Below are positions 25,260 through 35,155 of a stretch of DNA of 64,000 bases, piece by piece. This DNA comes from Nitrobacteraceae bacterium AZCC 2146 (GTDB lineage: Bacteria > Pseudomonadota > Alphaproteobacteria > Rhizobiales > Xanthobacteraceae). How positions within the stretch are numbered: position 1 is the stretch's first letter; every line of letters begins with the position of its first letter. The position numbers and the translations under genes were made by a program. The stretch is taken from contig JBAGRP010000001.1 of assembly GCA_036924855.1 (NCBI GenBank), positions 4,030,001 to 4,094,000 on the forward strand, read 5' to 3'. A model generated the notes under the pieces. It saw only the letters and a list, made by a program, of their open reading frames with translations, was not told where the DNA came from and ran no database searches.

Positions 25260-27002
25260 TTAAAATCTGAACGCCGACACCACTGTGAAACGATCGCCTG
25301 CGGCGGCAACGCCATCGCTGCGCGTGGCGTGGCCGTATTCGAGGCTGAGCGAACCGTTTGACAGTGCGCCGGCGGCTGCGCCACCGAGGCGGAGACCCCC
25401 GCCATAGGAAGACGCGTGGATTCGCGGCGCTTCCAGCGCGGTCGGGGCTTTCAGCGATACTTCGCCATAGGCGCCGAAGATGTAAGGCGCTGCAACGACG
25501 CCGATACTCTGCCCGAATATTGGGTTCTGTACCGGCAGGCTCCACGGCGACTGCAACTCGCCCCTGACCACATAGCCCTGATCGCCGACGATGGTGCCGG
25601 CGTCGAACGCCGACAGACCTGAGGTATTGGCGATGCCTATCTGTTCGCTGCGCAGCAGCGGTGCATTGAACGAGGTCTGCGCTCGTGCCGAGAGACTGAC
25701 AGCAAGATGATCGAGGACGGACTGGTTGTAGTTCAGCGCGATATCGAATTTCTGGAACGTGGCGTCGGCGCCCTGCCGCGACAAGGCCGGAAGACCTGTT
25801 ATCTCAGCCGCGGTGCGCGCGCCGAGTCCGTCGATGCCGAACGAAGCGGTGGCACGACCAGAGATGGTGGCGCCCCAGGGCGTCAGCACATCGCCATCGT
25901 TGACAAAGCGGACGATTCTCAACCGGTCCAACGAAAATGGCACCGGATCGCCACCAAGGAACAGGCTCTGCTTCTCGTCCTGCGCGTCGAACGACACTTC
26001 GCTGTTAAAGTTAGCTATCCGTCCGCGCAACCAAGCATACCGCAGACGTAGCGACAGCCGGTCGAAGGTGTCGGTGCTGGGCGGGGCCCCTGTGACGACC
26101 GCGGGCGTCGTCCGCGCGTCGGTATATTCGGCGTTGAAGGTGAGGCCGTCAACCCACAGCGGTAGAATGAAGCCCGCCGCCAGCGTGCGATTGCGCGGAT
26201 AGGTCTCGAAGAAGCCGTTGTCGCCATCGTTGGGATGGCCGCTGGCGCGCAGGTAGATCAATTCGCCGAAGCCGGCGATGCTGTTGAAATCGAGACCCGC
26301 GCCGAGTGTGGCGCGGCCAAGCGCCTTCGACAGCGTGTTGTCGAAAGTCAGTGTCTCGCTCACCGCCTGATACTTGCCGTCGATTACCAGCACCGTGGCG
26401 CCCTCGCCCTTCCCTGGCGACAGCGTCGAACGCAGCACCGCGCCGGGTGTGTCGCCAGCCAGCAGTACGCGCCGCTCGATCTCCCAAAGCATCAGACTGC
26501 GGCGACCGGTCAGTGGTCCGACTAGCGTCATAATCCGGTTGCGCACCCGCTCCGGCACATCTTTGGTCTCGATGCGCTCGATGAAGCCGTCGACGACGAC
26601 CAGCTTCAGCCGCGCGCCATTGACGAGTTGCTGCGGCGGCAAGATCACGCGCACCAGCACGTAACCAGCCTTGGCATAGGCTGCTTCGAGATCGCGCGCT
26701 GCGGCAAAGACGTCGGCGCCCGAGATCTTGTGGCCGGTGAGCCGCGCCTCAAGTTCAGCGGTCGCGCCCGCCAGCGCCGGCAAGCCGCCCTTGATGCTGA
26801 CGCCCGACAATTTGACGAACAGCTTCTCCGCGCCCGCCGGCGTCGCCAATCCCGGCGTGCCGGGCAGCGAGAAACCGCCATGTCGCTCAAGGTTCGGACG
26901 AAAGCTCGGCGGCGTGATTTGCGATGCGGTTTGGGCAAAACTGGAGGCGGGCAACAACACGAATGCTGTGACACCGAAACTAAATATTCGACAGCCCAGC
27001 AT
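25260..27002 (-). CDS. TpsB outer-membrane exporter (ShlB/FhaC family)
   Basis: Start taken at the ATG at 27002 (MLGCRIFSFGVTAFVLLPAS), which gives a proper signal peptide; 580 aa. POTRA domains are recognisable (LFVKLSGVSIKGGLPAL; ARDLEAAYAKAGYVLVRVIL; LKLVVVDGFIERIE), followed by a ShlB-type beta-barrel ending DRFTVVSAFRF with the C-terminal Phe of outer-membrane proteins. It exports the TpsA encoded 405 bp downstream. The gap between the two carries an unrelated MFS scrap. Confidence 0.9.
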   Translation of the reverse strand: MLGCRIFSFGVTAFVLLPASSFAQTASQITPPSFRPNLERHGGFSLPGTPGLATPAGAEKLFVKLSGVSIKGGLPALAGATAELEARLTGHKISGADVFAAARDLEAAYAKAGYVLVRVILPPQQLVNGARLKLVVVDGFIERIETKDVPERVRNRIMTLVGPLTGRRSLMLWEIERRVLLAGDTPGAVLRSTLSPGKGEGATVLVIDGKYQAVSETLTFDNTLSKALGRATLGAGLDFNSIAGFGELIYLRASGHPNDGDNGFFETYPRNRTLAAGFILPLWVDGLTFNAEYTDARTTPAVVTGAPPSTDTFDRLSLRLRYAWLRGRIANFNSEVSFDAQDEKQSLFLGGDPVPFSLDRLRIVRFVNDGDVLTPWGATISGRATASFGIDGLGARTAAEITGLPALSRQGADATFQKFDIALNYNQSVLDHLAVSLSARAQTSFNAPLLRSEQIGIANTSGLSAFDAGTIVGDQGYVVRGELQSPWSLPVQNPIFGQSIGVVAAPYIFGAYGEVSLKAPTALEAPRIHASSYGGGLRLGGAAAGALSNGSLSLEYGHATRSDGVAAAGDRFTVVSAFRF

Positions 27003-27286
27003 TTTCACATTTTTCAACCGGTCACATGCGGGCAATACGCTCCGAAGGCAGGTCACCGCGGATCAATTGCTTTCGATCACTATAGTGGCTCCACACCTTT
27101 GTAAATGTCCCGGCGAGGGAGCCCACGAATTATGCGATGGCGGCAGGATGCGCCCCCGCCGCAGCCCAACCCTGTTTGCTTCGACGCCGGACGCCGTGAC
27201 GAATTCTTGACAGCGTCGCTGCGCGCTTCACAATGTGCGGGGCAGCGCCCATGACAACGCGAGACAGAGTAAACATAGTTTGAACG

Positions 27287-27380
27287 CGGCAGGGGCTGAC
27301 GATGCGGAGCAAGACCGCGGACGAAATTCTGGCGCATCCGCGATTTGCGGACGCCCGCCGCGCCCGTTACCCCATCTATG
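27287..27380 (+). repeat. Partial duplicate of the 5' end of the regulator gene
   Basis: SKTADEILAHPRFADARRA is encoded here in the same context (gctgacgatg before the codons) as the start of the regulator at 27920. Homology stops after about 20 codons. It is a truncated duplicate, not a functional gene. Confidence 0.75.
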
Positions 27381-27523
27381 CAGTTGAAAATTTTTACGTG
27401 ATCGAAATTGTGGATATCGAGCTTTCATCAGACGTAACGCGCCGCGCCCTTGCCGGCGTAGCTGCGGGTGACGTCGAAGAACTCGCCTTCGAATGTCGCG
27501 GCGAGAAAGGCCGCTGACGAATT

Positions 27524-27679
27524 TCAATACCCGCCGGCGCTCAAATCGAGGCCATAGGTTGCAAGGCACAGCGATGCCAACAGGCCGATGCCGCAAAGCA
27601 ATGCGATGGTGACGAGGGGCCCGGAGTCCGACGATGCGCGGGGAAACACGCGCCAGAAAACCTTTGCGATCGCTGTCAT
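27524..27679 (-). CDS. Small hydrophobic protein
   Basis: A 51-aa protein, MTAIAKVFWRVFPRASSDSG, then one transmembrane helix (PLVTIALLCGIGLLASLCLA) and a short tail. The ATG at 27679 has GGAGA six bases upstream; an upstream ATG would add four residues. Typical of unnamed single-pass proteins of this group. Function unknown. Confidence 0.55.
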   Translation of the reverse strand: MTAIAKVFWRVFPRASSDSGPLVTIALLCGIGLLASLCLATYGLDLSAGGY

Positions 27680-27919
27680 GCCGTTCTCCATCTTGAGGTT
27701 TGAACGCGGTTTGGACGTGGTTGCGACGACATCGCTGAGTGCGCGCGCTGCTGTTAACCGAATTGCATCGGCCACGGGATGTGTGCCCATCCGAACAAAT
27801 CCGGCAGGAAGACGTTGCGGTACGCAATAACCACGGCTAGCAACGACTGAGAACGAAACTTATTGCGTGGATCGACGCGCCCGCCCGGTCGGGTCGCATC
27901 CGCGACGGCAGGGCTGACG

Positions 27920-28816
27920 ATGCAGAGCAAGACTGCGGACGAGATTCTGGCGCATTCGCGTTTTGCGGAGGCCCGCCGCGCCCATATAGATGCACTGGTC
28001 GGGCTTTTTGCCGGCGACCGCTTCGTCACCCGGATGATGTCGGACGCCGGCGTCATCACTCTGCGCGGGTTTCTTGCCGGGTTCCATGCCGCCTATGACG
28101 AGAACGACCGCACCACCTGGGCCACGCCCGGACAATTGCAAAAACTGATCGTGGAACGGGGCTTTGCCAGCGCGCGCCGGCTCGACGATCTGATGGCCCG
28201 CTTTCGCCAAGCCGGCTACCTCGTGTCCGTGGTGTCTCCAGTCGACAACCGGATTCGCATCCTGAGGCCGACCGAACGTCTGCTTGCGCATGACCGCGCG
28301 CATCTGGCCGTCTATCATCGCTTCCTGCACGACCTCTATCCGGACCGGGGCTATGAGTGGGCGCTCCGGCAGGACCCCCGTGTGCAGCTCGCGATCAGGA
28401 AAGCCGCGTTTTACGCGCTGCCGCAGGCACTGGCCTTCATGCGACATGTGCCGATCATGATGTTCCTGGCCCGCGATGCCGGCTACCTCGCGTTTCTTCT
28501 GGCGGCGCAGGCCGAACTCTCGGATCGCGATCGCGGACCGTCCTTCACGTCGATGTCCGCGGATCTCGGCGTTTCGCGCACGCATATCCGCAATCTCTTC
28601 GTCGAAGCCGAGGACGCGGGCTATGTCCGCCTCACCGCGCGCCGCCGCCCCGTGCAAATCCTGCCGCCGCTGTGGGAGGCCTATGACCGTTTCATCGCCG
28701 ACGTGCAGGCCGATCAGGATGCCATCGCGCAGGTCGCATTTGCGCAGCTTCGCGCGGCCGATGCAATCGAATCATCTCAAAAGATCGATTCAGCGAATCG
28801 ATCGGACGATCACTGA
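27920..28816 (+). CDS. Winged-helix (MarR-like) transcriptional regulator
   Basis: A 298-aa protein starting MQSKTADEILAHSRFAEARR. Two DNA-binding-type regions can be seen: TWATPGQLQKLIVERGFASA (about 75-95) and the MarR-like FTSMSADLGVSRTHIRNLFV with EAEDAGYVRLTARRRPVQIL (about 215-255). The middle is helical and probably forms a dimer or ligand part. A partial copy of its first 20 codons lies about 630 bp upstream. Target unknown. Confidence 0.65.
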   Translation: MQSKTADEILAHSRFAEARRAHIDALVGLFAGDRFVTRMMSDAGVITLRGFLAGFHAAYDENDRTTWATPGQLQKLIVERGFASARRLDDLMARFRQAGYLVSVVSPVDNRIRILRPTERLLAHDRAHLAVYHRFLHDLYPDRGYEWALRQDPRVQLAIRKAAFYALPQALAFMRHVPIMMFLARDAGYLAFLLAAQAELSDRDRGPSFTSMSADLGVSRTHIRNLFVEAEDAGYVRLTARRRPVQILPPLWEAYDRFIADVQADQDAIAQVAFAQLRAADAIESSQKIDSANRSDDH

Positions 28817-29100
28817 TCCAGCGACCATCCGCGAATGCCGAGCTGCCCGTCGGGTAGCTCGAAGACGGCTTTGGGTCATGAACTGTCTTCAGATGACGTC
28901 TCTGTTGGGTCTGCTTTTCCCTCGACAGCAGTTTGTCGAACACGTTTGCGCGGCAACTCTGTGCCACGTGCCGACAGAAGACGAGCAAATTCCATCAGTG
29001 CCTGTATGGCCGTCCGGTGGCGGCGCGAAAATTCATGTCCCTCGCTCCCAACGCAAGAAGAGTCCTGGGAGAGAGGTCTATTGACCTATAGCTGTCACCC

Positions 29101-29658
29101 TTAAACGCCCGCCAACGGCGGGTTAATTGACTGCTCTGCCTGTGTCACAGCTACATCAAACTGCCGTTCTAGCCACGATGACGTACCGCGCAGCCCGGCA
29201 ACGACATTTTTCGCCCAGGCGATGTATTCGAGTCGACGCTTAACAGACCAGCCGGCCGCGGGACTTGACGCGATCGTTCGCAAGTTGCTCGTCTTATCCG
29301 CAAGTTTGATCAATTTCGCATCCTTGCTCTTCTTGGGTGCGGCTTCAATCTGCTTGCGTTTCCGCTCTTCCTTCGGAAGGTTTTTGTCGTCTGTAACTTC
29401 CATCACAATATCAGCGACCTGCTTTCCAAATTCACGGACGATTATTTCAAGTGGCACCTCCTGGTCTTCGACCGCGTCGTGAAGCAATGCCGCGATCACT
29501 AAATTTGGATCCGAGCCGCCGGTCGCTTCGGTCACCAAACTAGCAACTTCCAGCAAGTGATTGATGTAAGGCTCTTGAGCGATTCCCTTGCGCCGCTGAT
29601 GGACATGCCAACGCGCCGCCGCATCCGCAGCCCGTAACACTGAAACCCATTCCTTCAT
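29101..29658 (-). CDS. HD-domain hydrolase, SpoT/MESH1-like
   Basis: A 185-aa stand-alone HD protein: AARWHVHQRRKGIAQEPYIN with H, then ALLHDAVEDQEVPL (the HDxxED of ppGpp hydrolases), and KLADKTSNLRTI. There is no synthetase, TGS or ACT domain, so it resembles small alarmone hydrolases that convert (p)ppGpp to GDP/GTP, or NADPH in the MESH1 case. It follows two same-strand genes (29760-30968). Substrate is inferred from motifs only. Confidence 0.75.
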   Translation of the reverse strand: MKEWVSVLRAADAAARWHVHQRRKGIAQEPYINHLLEVASLVTEATGGSDPNLVIAALLHDAVEDQEVPLEIIVREFGKQVADIVMEVTDDKNLPKEERKRKQIEAAPKKSKDAKLIKLADKTSNLRTIASSPAAGWSVKRRLEYIAWAKNVVAGLRGTSSWLERQFDVAVTQAEQSINPPLAGV

Positions 29659-29759
29659 ATTATCCCTTCCTTTGCGTTATTGACTTTTACTGCACAGCTG
29701 CAGCTGGTGCGCCATTTGTTGATTTCGCTTACCGACCAAACGAAATTCCGCTCGAACGG

Positions 29760-30611
29760 TCAGTCAGTCGGCTTAGCCAGCGCAGATGCTTCTTCCACAG
29801 CGGCTTCGGCTGCTGCCATAACGAGCCTGCCAAGTGTAGCGCACACCTTTCCAAGGCCATGCTTCTTCTTGCCGGAATCCTCCTCCATATAGAGCCGCCT
29901 GTTAACCTCAATCATCACTGACAGGATGCGGTGATCCTTTCGGTATGACGAAAGGGGCACCAACGCACCGGAAAACGGAGCGTCAACGGCGACTGAATAG
30001 CCATCCGCTTCAGCGGCCGCAACAATCGCATCGCGGACTGCCCAAGGCGTATGAAACGAATCCGTGCCGATGCAAATATCCGCGCGGGGCGAGGCTTGAT
30101 CGAGCTCGTATGGCAAAGCAACTGACGGAAAGCTGTGGCAATCGACAATCACGCAGACACCCGATCGCTCAACGACATCCTTTACCAGGTGCTCCAGCTT
30201 CGAATGGTGCGGCCAATACCACCGGTCCAGGCACTTTTGACGATCCGCTGGATCCGGCTGCGCTCGAAGCACTCCGCCCATCGATGTACGAGTGTAAGTG
30301 ACACCCATTCCCCGAGCCGCCATCGGCTCGTTCTCGTCTGACGGGAATCGCTCGACATCGCAGACCAATCGACTCAGGGGAAAGATCACTCGGCCCGCTT
30401 CAACCGGAGTTATCGGAAACAGTTCATCCGTATAGGCGTCCGTCATGCGCAACAGTTCGCCGTTGAGCTCAGTATCTTCTACGAGGATGGCTTGGCGCTC
30501 TTCCGCAGGCACTCGCCGAGACGAGTGCGGGATATGCAGAACGACGATCTGAGAAATAGAGCGCCGTGGTCTATTTGCGTGGCTACCACGTTGCGCAGTG
30601 ATGTCTACCAT
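29760..30611 (-). CDS. N-formylglutamate amidohydrolase family protein
   Basis: A 283-aa protein with LHIPHSSRRVPAEER near the N-terminus, VCDVERFPSDENEPM, VDCHSFPSVALPYE and VMIEVNRRLYMEEDSG. These fit the FGase/HutG-like family (zinc-dependent deformylation of N-formylglutamate in histidine degradation). No other hut gene is nearby, so the true substrate may differ. It starts 13 bp after the preceding small gene at 30624, as an operon. Confidence 0.85.
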   Translation of the reverse strand: MVDITAQRGSHANRPRRSISQIVVLHIPHSSRRVPAEERQAILVEDTELNGELLRMTDAYTDELFPITPVEAGRVIFPLSRLVCDVERFPSDENEPMAARGMGVTYTRTSMGGVLRAQPDPADRQKCLDRWYWPHHSKLEHLVKDVVERSGVCVIVDCHSFPSVALPYELDQASPRADICIGTDSFHTPWAVRDAIVAAAEADGYSVAVDAPFSGALVPLSSYRKDHRILSVMIEVNRRLYMEEDSGKKKHGLGKVCATLGRLVMAAAEAAVEEASALAKPTD

Positions 30612-30623
30612 AGTGCTAGGTCC

Positions 30624-30968
30624 TCAGTTACTGCGGTATATGCAAATGTACGGCGGCAAAAATCCATGCGCCTGCGCAGACGCGACGCGTCGACGGGCGG
30701 TGTCTATTGGAATCGTATGGCCACAGAGCTCTACGCTGGCTCGGCCTTTTCGCGTAGCCGCTTGCAAGCTTCCTTCGAGCGCATGAAGAAATAAGCGTTC
30801 GAGGTACCCTGCATACTGCGGGCCAAACGGAAATGGCAGACGGCGCACCGGCATAAGATTGACGGCACGCACGATGGCAGGAGCGCACAGCAGAGAGGCC
30901 GCGGCGCCAATGAAGAGACTCCTACGTGTTATGAGGCTGTGGTCGGGGATCAGAATTGGTGCTGTCAT
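30624..30968 (-). CDS. Small exported (Tat-like) protein
   Basis: A 114-aa protein; ATG at 30968 directly behind GGAGGGC. The leader TRRSLFIGAAASLLCAPAIV has a twin-arginine signal. The mature part ends HGFLPPYICIYRSN. Similar proteins occur in rhizobial prophage-like regions, from memory. First gene of a likely three-gene unit with the amidohydrolase and HD protein. Confidence 0.55.
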   Translation of the reverse strand: MTAPILIPDHSLITRRSLFIGAAASLLCAPAIVRAVNLMPVRRLPFPFGPQYAGYLERLFLHALEGSLQAATRKGRASVELCGHTIPIDTARRRVASAQAHGFLPPYICIYRSN

Positions 30969-31336
30969 TTAGCCCTCCTTTCACAATGAGGGCTGGCACC
31001 GCTCTGCTACATTTACCGTTGAACGGCCACATCCCACTTTCGTGGAAACCACCTTGCCGCAGTGAGGCAGGTTGGTGAAGGTGCCAGCCTTCGTCGAGAT
31101 GCAACTCCTATTTATTGTCGGGCGTGGTGTATTGCAAGCACGTTTCAAAAAAATGCAAGGTGCCATCTGCATCGTGATAGTCTCTCGCAGTAGGGGGCAC
31201 GGCACCTACCGCGTAATCGGGCACCGAGCTTAAGGGCTTCACCTTGGCTGCCATAGGTAGCTATTACGACGCATCTATTGTCGATTTCTCTGAAACACGA
31301 GGCTGGGGAGCGCCGATTATTGGGAAACCGTTAAAA
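30969..31336. other. Intergenic region
   Basis: I see no convincing gene. Short minus-strand frames here are Cys/Thr-rich without recognisable features. The segment separates divergent transcription units and probably carries both promoters; no clear -35/-10 pair was identified. Confidence 0.4.
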
Positions 31337-31820
31337 ATGAAATACTTCGCGTATGGTTCGAACACGCCTCGCTTACGCGAGCGGGTACCTTCATGCGGAT
31401 TTGTCACCACGGCTAAATTATTGGGGCACCAACTTCGCTTTCACAAACGGAGCAACGACAAATCTTCAAAATGCGATGCGTTTCATAGCGGCGTAGACAC
31501 CGACATTATTTGGGGAGCAGTCTTCAATACTTCGGCTGCGGAAAAGAAAGCATTGGATAAAGCTGAAGGTCTGCGGTTACAATGAAAAAACGGTGGATTT
31601 AATAATGCCAGCCGGCGAACATCTGAGGGCGATCACCTACTACGCAGATACTACTGCTATTGCGGAAGGGCTATCTCCTTACACTTGGTACAAAGATTTA
31701 GTCTTGAACGGAGCGGCCGAACACGGGTTGCCTGCCGACTACATCACTGCATCAATTGAAGCCGTAACTGCTACCAAAGATCCTGATGCCAGTAGAGATA
31801 AAAGAAATCGTTTCAATTGA
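31337..31820 (+). pseudogene. Gamma-glutamylcyclotransferase-like gene with a frameshift
   Basis: From the ATG at 31337 the protein reads MKYFAYGSNTPRLRERVPSC, SKCDAFHSGVDTDIIWGAVF, KKALDKAEGL, the GGCT fold with its YGSN phosphate loop and the catalytic Glu in KAEG. At about 31577 one extra base ends the frame. Removing it restores GLGYNEKTVDLIMPAGEHLR, then ITYYADTTAIAEGLSPYTWY and a normal C-terminus at 31820. It is a pseudogene, or a sequencing error in an otherwise complete gene. Confidence 0.75.
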
Positions 31821-32637
31821 GGAGCCGTTAGCAGCTGACAGGCGCGTTGGGGCCGCGGGGCGGCCGACCAACCCAGCGTTCGGCAAGGCAGCTTGATCGG
31901 GGGCAGTATGGCGTACCAAGTGGTTGGAGACGATGGACAGTTAATGGACGAACCACTGCGGAACGGATCCAACACAGGTCGCTCAAGGTGACCGCGGCCC
32001 GCCTGCAAATAGCCTAATCAGCGCCAGACCTGATAGATATCATTTATTAGCGCTTCGCCCGTCTGATGGGTAAGCGCCTGGACTACCCCTCTGCCTACAC
32101 CCCCGAATTAAAAGCGAGCTGGCTCAGAAAGGCGCTGGGGTGGCGTTGCTTTCCGCACTCCCGCCTTGTCGAATTCATAAACCATCAACCGCGGTCAGCT
32201 TTGGTTTACCAGACCGCTTAAGCTTTCTCGTCCGGCAGCATGCCATGGTGATAGCAGATCGGGGACAAACTCCGACAGGGAAAGCGTCAGGGTCAGGCTG
32301 CTATGCGGCCTGACCCGCCATCGCCGGGGAATGCAATGGCTGCGAAAACGACGCCCCAAAAGGCAAAGCGCAAGAAATCAAAGCCGAGCCCGCCGCCGGT
32401 CTATGTGACCACGACGCTATCGCGTGGTCACACAAAACCTTTTCAATATGATCGCCGTCGGGGACGGTGCTGCTCGGGCTTCTGGCCGCCAAGCATTTTT
32501 AGACCGGCAGGCAGCGTTCGCCGATGAGAGGTGCACCGCAGCGAACATGCCGGCACCATAACCCTCCAGCCATTCACCGCTTCAAGCCGCCGTGCCTTTC
32601 CTAAGCGACCGCCGACAGGACTGACCGTATGTTCTAT
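31821..32637. other. Long gene-poor region
   Basis: About 800 bp without a convincing gene. A Lys-rich plus-strand frame from 32336 (MAAKTTPQKAKRKKSKPSPP) is the only candidate; it has no clear ribosome site and ends in a Cys/Arg-rich shadow-like tail. The region lies at the edge of the decayed integrase and may be island junction DNA. Confidence 0.35.
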
Positions 32638-33226
32638 TCATCTGCGTTCATGTCCATGACGGTTTCCGGCTTCGCCAGTCCTATGCATGAGACATAGGAG
32701 CTCGCACTCCTCAGGCGACAGATAATCCGTTCGGGAAGGAGCGCACTTTGGCCCTTTGATTTTTGGGGGCTGCGTTCCAATTTCCAACCACTCGTAAGCT
32801 GTAGTCAGACACTTGCTCAATACCGTTAAGCGATTCTTGAGTGTTTTACTCGTAACGCCGTTTCTACCTTCGTATGCTTTGTAGCGTTCTATGTCGTGCG
32901 TAGTGATCTGTGCAATCTGCATTTTTCCGAAGAAAGGAATGAAGGAAGGCATTGAGGAGGTATTTTTTCGTTCGCTGCTCCGAATATTTGTTATTCGGTA
33001 CCACATAGTCCTCAAACCACCTTCGAGCAAATTGCTCGAACGTCTGCTCTTGTTGCGTCTCATGCGCTACTTTGTCTATCGGCTCGCCACGCGCTATTTT
33101 TTGCCGCAAGGTCGCTTCGTAAGCCAGTGCTCCTGTTCTCGAATTTTCAGGGCTTCGCTTCCTGTGGCGTTCGTAGTTGAACATAAAGTCAATCCACCAC
33201 GTATTTTTTATTTTTCGTACTGCCAT
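32638..33226 (-). pseudogene. Tyrosine integrase N-terminal half, frameshifted
   Basis: MAVRKIKNTWWIDFMFNYER, then a SAM-like core domain (TFEQFARRWFEDYVVPNNKY), runs to about 32950, where the frame shifts. It continues as GKMQIAQITTHDIERYKAYE, TLKNRLTVLSKCLTTAYEWL and YLSPEECELL. The sequence ends at HGHERR before any catalytic Arg/His/Tyr. It pairs with the excisionase-like gene at 33238, a remnant of an integrated element. Confidence 0.8.
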
Positions 33227-33237
33227 ATCTGATCTAT

Positions 33238-33438
33238 TTAGCCGATTGTTTCCACCCGCTGCTTCTCCAAATACGACACAAGATCGCTTTTGACGAAACG
33301 AACGCTGCCCCCTACCTTGAAGAAAGGGATGAGCCGTCGTTGTTGCAGGCGTCGCACCGTCGATTCGGAGATTTTGAGAAACTCCGCCACCTCGGCAATC
33401 GTCAACAACTCCATTGTCTGGCTGGAATTAGTCGGCAT
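33238..33438 (-). CDS. Excisionase-type helix-turn-helix protein
   Basis: A 66-aa protein (MELLTIAEVAEFLKISESTV, then RRLQQRRLIPFFKVGGSVRF) with the MerR-like winged helix of the excisionase (Xis/HTH_17) family. It sits 11 bp upstream of the broken integrase on the same strand. It probably regulated or directed excision of the lost element. Confidence 0.82.
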   Translation of the reverse strand: MPTNSSQTMELLTIAEVAEFLKISESTVRRLQQRRLIPFFKVGGSVRFVKSDLVSYLEKQRVETIG

Positions 33439-33721
33439 ATTTTTTCAAAGAGCAGTACAGCGTCGGCGAAAGCTATTGCCGACGAACAGTACAATCCTAT
33501 CATTATCTGGCGGTGTGTTCATCCCAGCATCGTACTGACGCCGACGGCTGGTCATAGACGCGGGATTCTGCCGTGTCGGCAAGAGCGAACTGGGTCGTGG
33601 GCGAGAGCCTCAGCTCAGGTAATGCGCCAGCGTCGTCAGACCTCGAATCGAGGTATCTTCCAACCAGCTGAGTATCCTCAGTGCTCTGTATCGCAACGCG
33701 GCCGCTCGCTGGACTGTGGCG

Positions 33722-34018
33722 CTACTCCGGAGGGACGTCCTCTTTCTTGAACTTCGGCGTTGCCGTCTCGTCGTATCCACTTCGGCTGCTATAGAACATG
33801 AGAGCCATCAACCCGCAGCCGATGACTAAGGAGGAAATAGTACCGAGCGCGAGCGCGATCCAGCCGTGGGTCGACATCTGAGCGTCCTCGGCTGACGTCC
33901 ATGCCATCATGCTCCACACGATTGCAAAAAGAAGCATGGCGAAAAGCACGGCGAGCAGCAGAGCTTGACCCAGTCCAAAATTTCGGGGCTTTGTGGTGCG
34001 GTCAACAGGATCGCTCAT
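33722..34018 (-). CDS. Small two-helix membrane protein
   Basis: Start taken at the ATG at 34018 (MSDPVDRTTKPRNFGLGQAL), 98 aa. Two hydrophobic helices: LLLAVLFAMLLFAIVWSMMA and HGWIALALGTISSLVIGCGL with MALMF. The charged tail is KFKKEDVPPE. Conserved-looking, no known function. Confidence 0.6.
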   Translation of the reverse strand: MSDPVDRTTKPRNFGLGQALLLAVLFAMLLFAIVWSMMAWTSAEDAQMSTHGWIALALGTISSLVIGCGLMALMFYSSRSGYDETATPKFKKEDVPPE

Positions 34019-34440
34019 TATCCAATTCCGTTTTCCTGCGCTCTTCGAGCTTGCGAAGCTGCGCCGCGTTCGACATTCCAAATATGTCCGGTAAAGAGTT
34101 TATCGAGCTGGTGAGGCGGCATGGCTGACACCCTCCGCTGCTGGGCGAACAAAATCGACGATCTGTGGATCTACTTTCCACTTGGAGAATCAAAAAGGCG
34201 TCGGACGATGCAACGATAAACCGCAATACGCTACAAACCGACAGCAAAAAACGTTCATGTTCAGGCCTTGCTAGACGGCGCGGCCCGAGCAACAATTCGG
34301 CCCTTAGCGACCGTCCGAACTCGGTGGCACCTGTTGTCTCTGGCGCCTCAACGAAGACTTGGCCGCGTCATCCCTCCGGGTGGCGCGGCCTTTTTTGATG
34401 TCCGCTCACAATACAGCATGCGGCGGTTTGTTCTCTGTTG
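34019..34440. other. Intergenic region with a terminator
   Basis: No gene is convincing here. A 14-codon frame (MSGKEFIELVRRHG) at 34086 may be a scrap. The region ends with the strong hairpin at 34361-34397. Confidence 0.35.
34361..34397 (+). terminator. Rho-independent terminator
   Basis: GGCCGCG and its complement CGCGGCC enclose a loop and are followed by TTTTTTG. No plus-strand gene directly upstream is convincing, so it may end a small RNA or a lost gene. Confidence 0.65.
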
Positions 34441-34770
34441 TTAGTTGCCGGAGCCGCCCCCGGAGCCACCTCCGCCGCCACCGGAGGTGCGGCCCTCGGA
34501 TGAGTTGTTCGTTTTGTTTGGCCCCGCCGCGCTATTGCTCCCGCTCGGCGAGTTGGCGTTATTCCCTTTCTCGGATCCGACAGCGCGGGGAGACGAACCA
34601 GTGGTGCCGGTCGGTCGATCGACCGCCGTGCCCGTCGGGGACGTCCCCGGCGCGGTCACGCCGGTACCGGTCGAGTTCATTTGCGGCGCGTTCGGATTTG
34701 CACCCGTCTGGGCGAGAGCGGCGCCGCCGATCAGTGCGGTAGCCACAGTTATCAAAAGTAATTTTTTCAT
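34441..34770 (-). CDS. Secreted Gly/Ser/Asn-rich protein
   Basis: A 109-aa protein with a Sec signal peptide (MKKLLLITVATALIGGAALAQ). The low-complexity mature part is rich in Thr, Gly, Ser and Asn, ending in a GGGGGGSGGGSGN tail. Probably periplasmic and disordered. Similar proteins are common in Bradyrhizobium; role unknown. Confidence 0.6.
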   Translation of the reverse strand: MKKLLLITVATALIGGAALAQTGANPNAPQMNSTGTGVTAPGTSPTGTAVDRPTGTTGSSPRAVGSEKGNNANSPSGSNSAAGPNKTNNSSEGRTSGGGGGGSGGGSGN

Positions 34771-35155
34771 TGCGTTTCCTCGCTGAGTTTTTTTGATGCC
34801 CCTCCCGGAAGAATGCGGGCCTCCGAAAGGTGTTCCAATGGATGATCACTCCGGCCGGAATGTACCTCTAGCGCCAAGAGTCATCCTTCTGGGTGGCGGC
34901 TTTTTTAGTTTCGAAACTAGTTTCCGCTGGCAGCGTTGAGTTGGGCGCCGCGCGTCGCCCCTTAACCTAAGCGCGGCGCGGGAGGCTCCGCCGAATGGTC
35001 CTCCAAGCTTGAGGCGGGGCCTCTCACTCTCACTCCGTCTCACTCCATCAGCCCGATCACGCGCCGAGATTGAGTGTGTCGACTTGATCAAATCGGCCGG
35101 TCCCGGGCGCCGTGACGCAGGGCGGAGCTGGCGGCGCAGTCTTTTTCGTTGTTTC
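34771..35155. other. Intergenic region
   Basis: No gene seen. A weak plus-strand hairpin (cgcca...tggcg) followed by CTTTTTTA lies near 34870-34910. Short frames here are shadows. Confidence 0.35.

Noticed and set aside
30981-31205. 74-codon Cys-containing minus-strand frame
   Set aside because: No ribosome site, no recognisable pattern, and composition like non-coding DNA.
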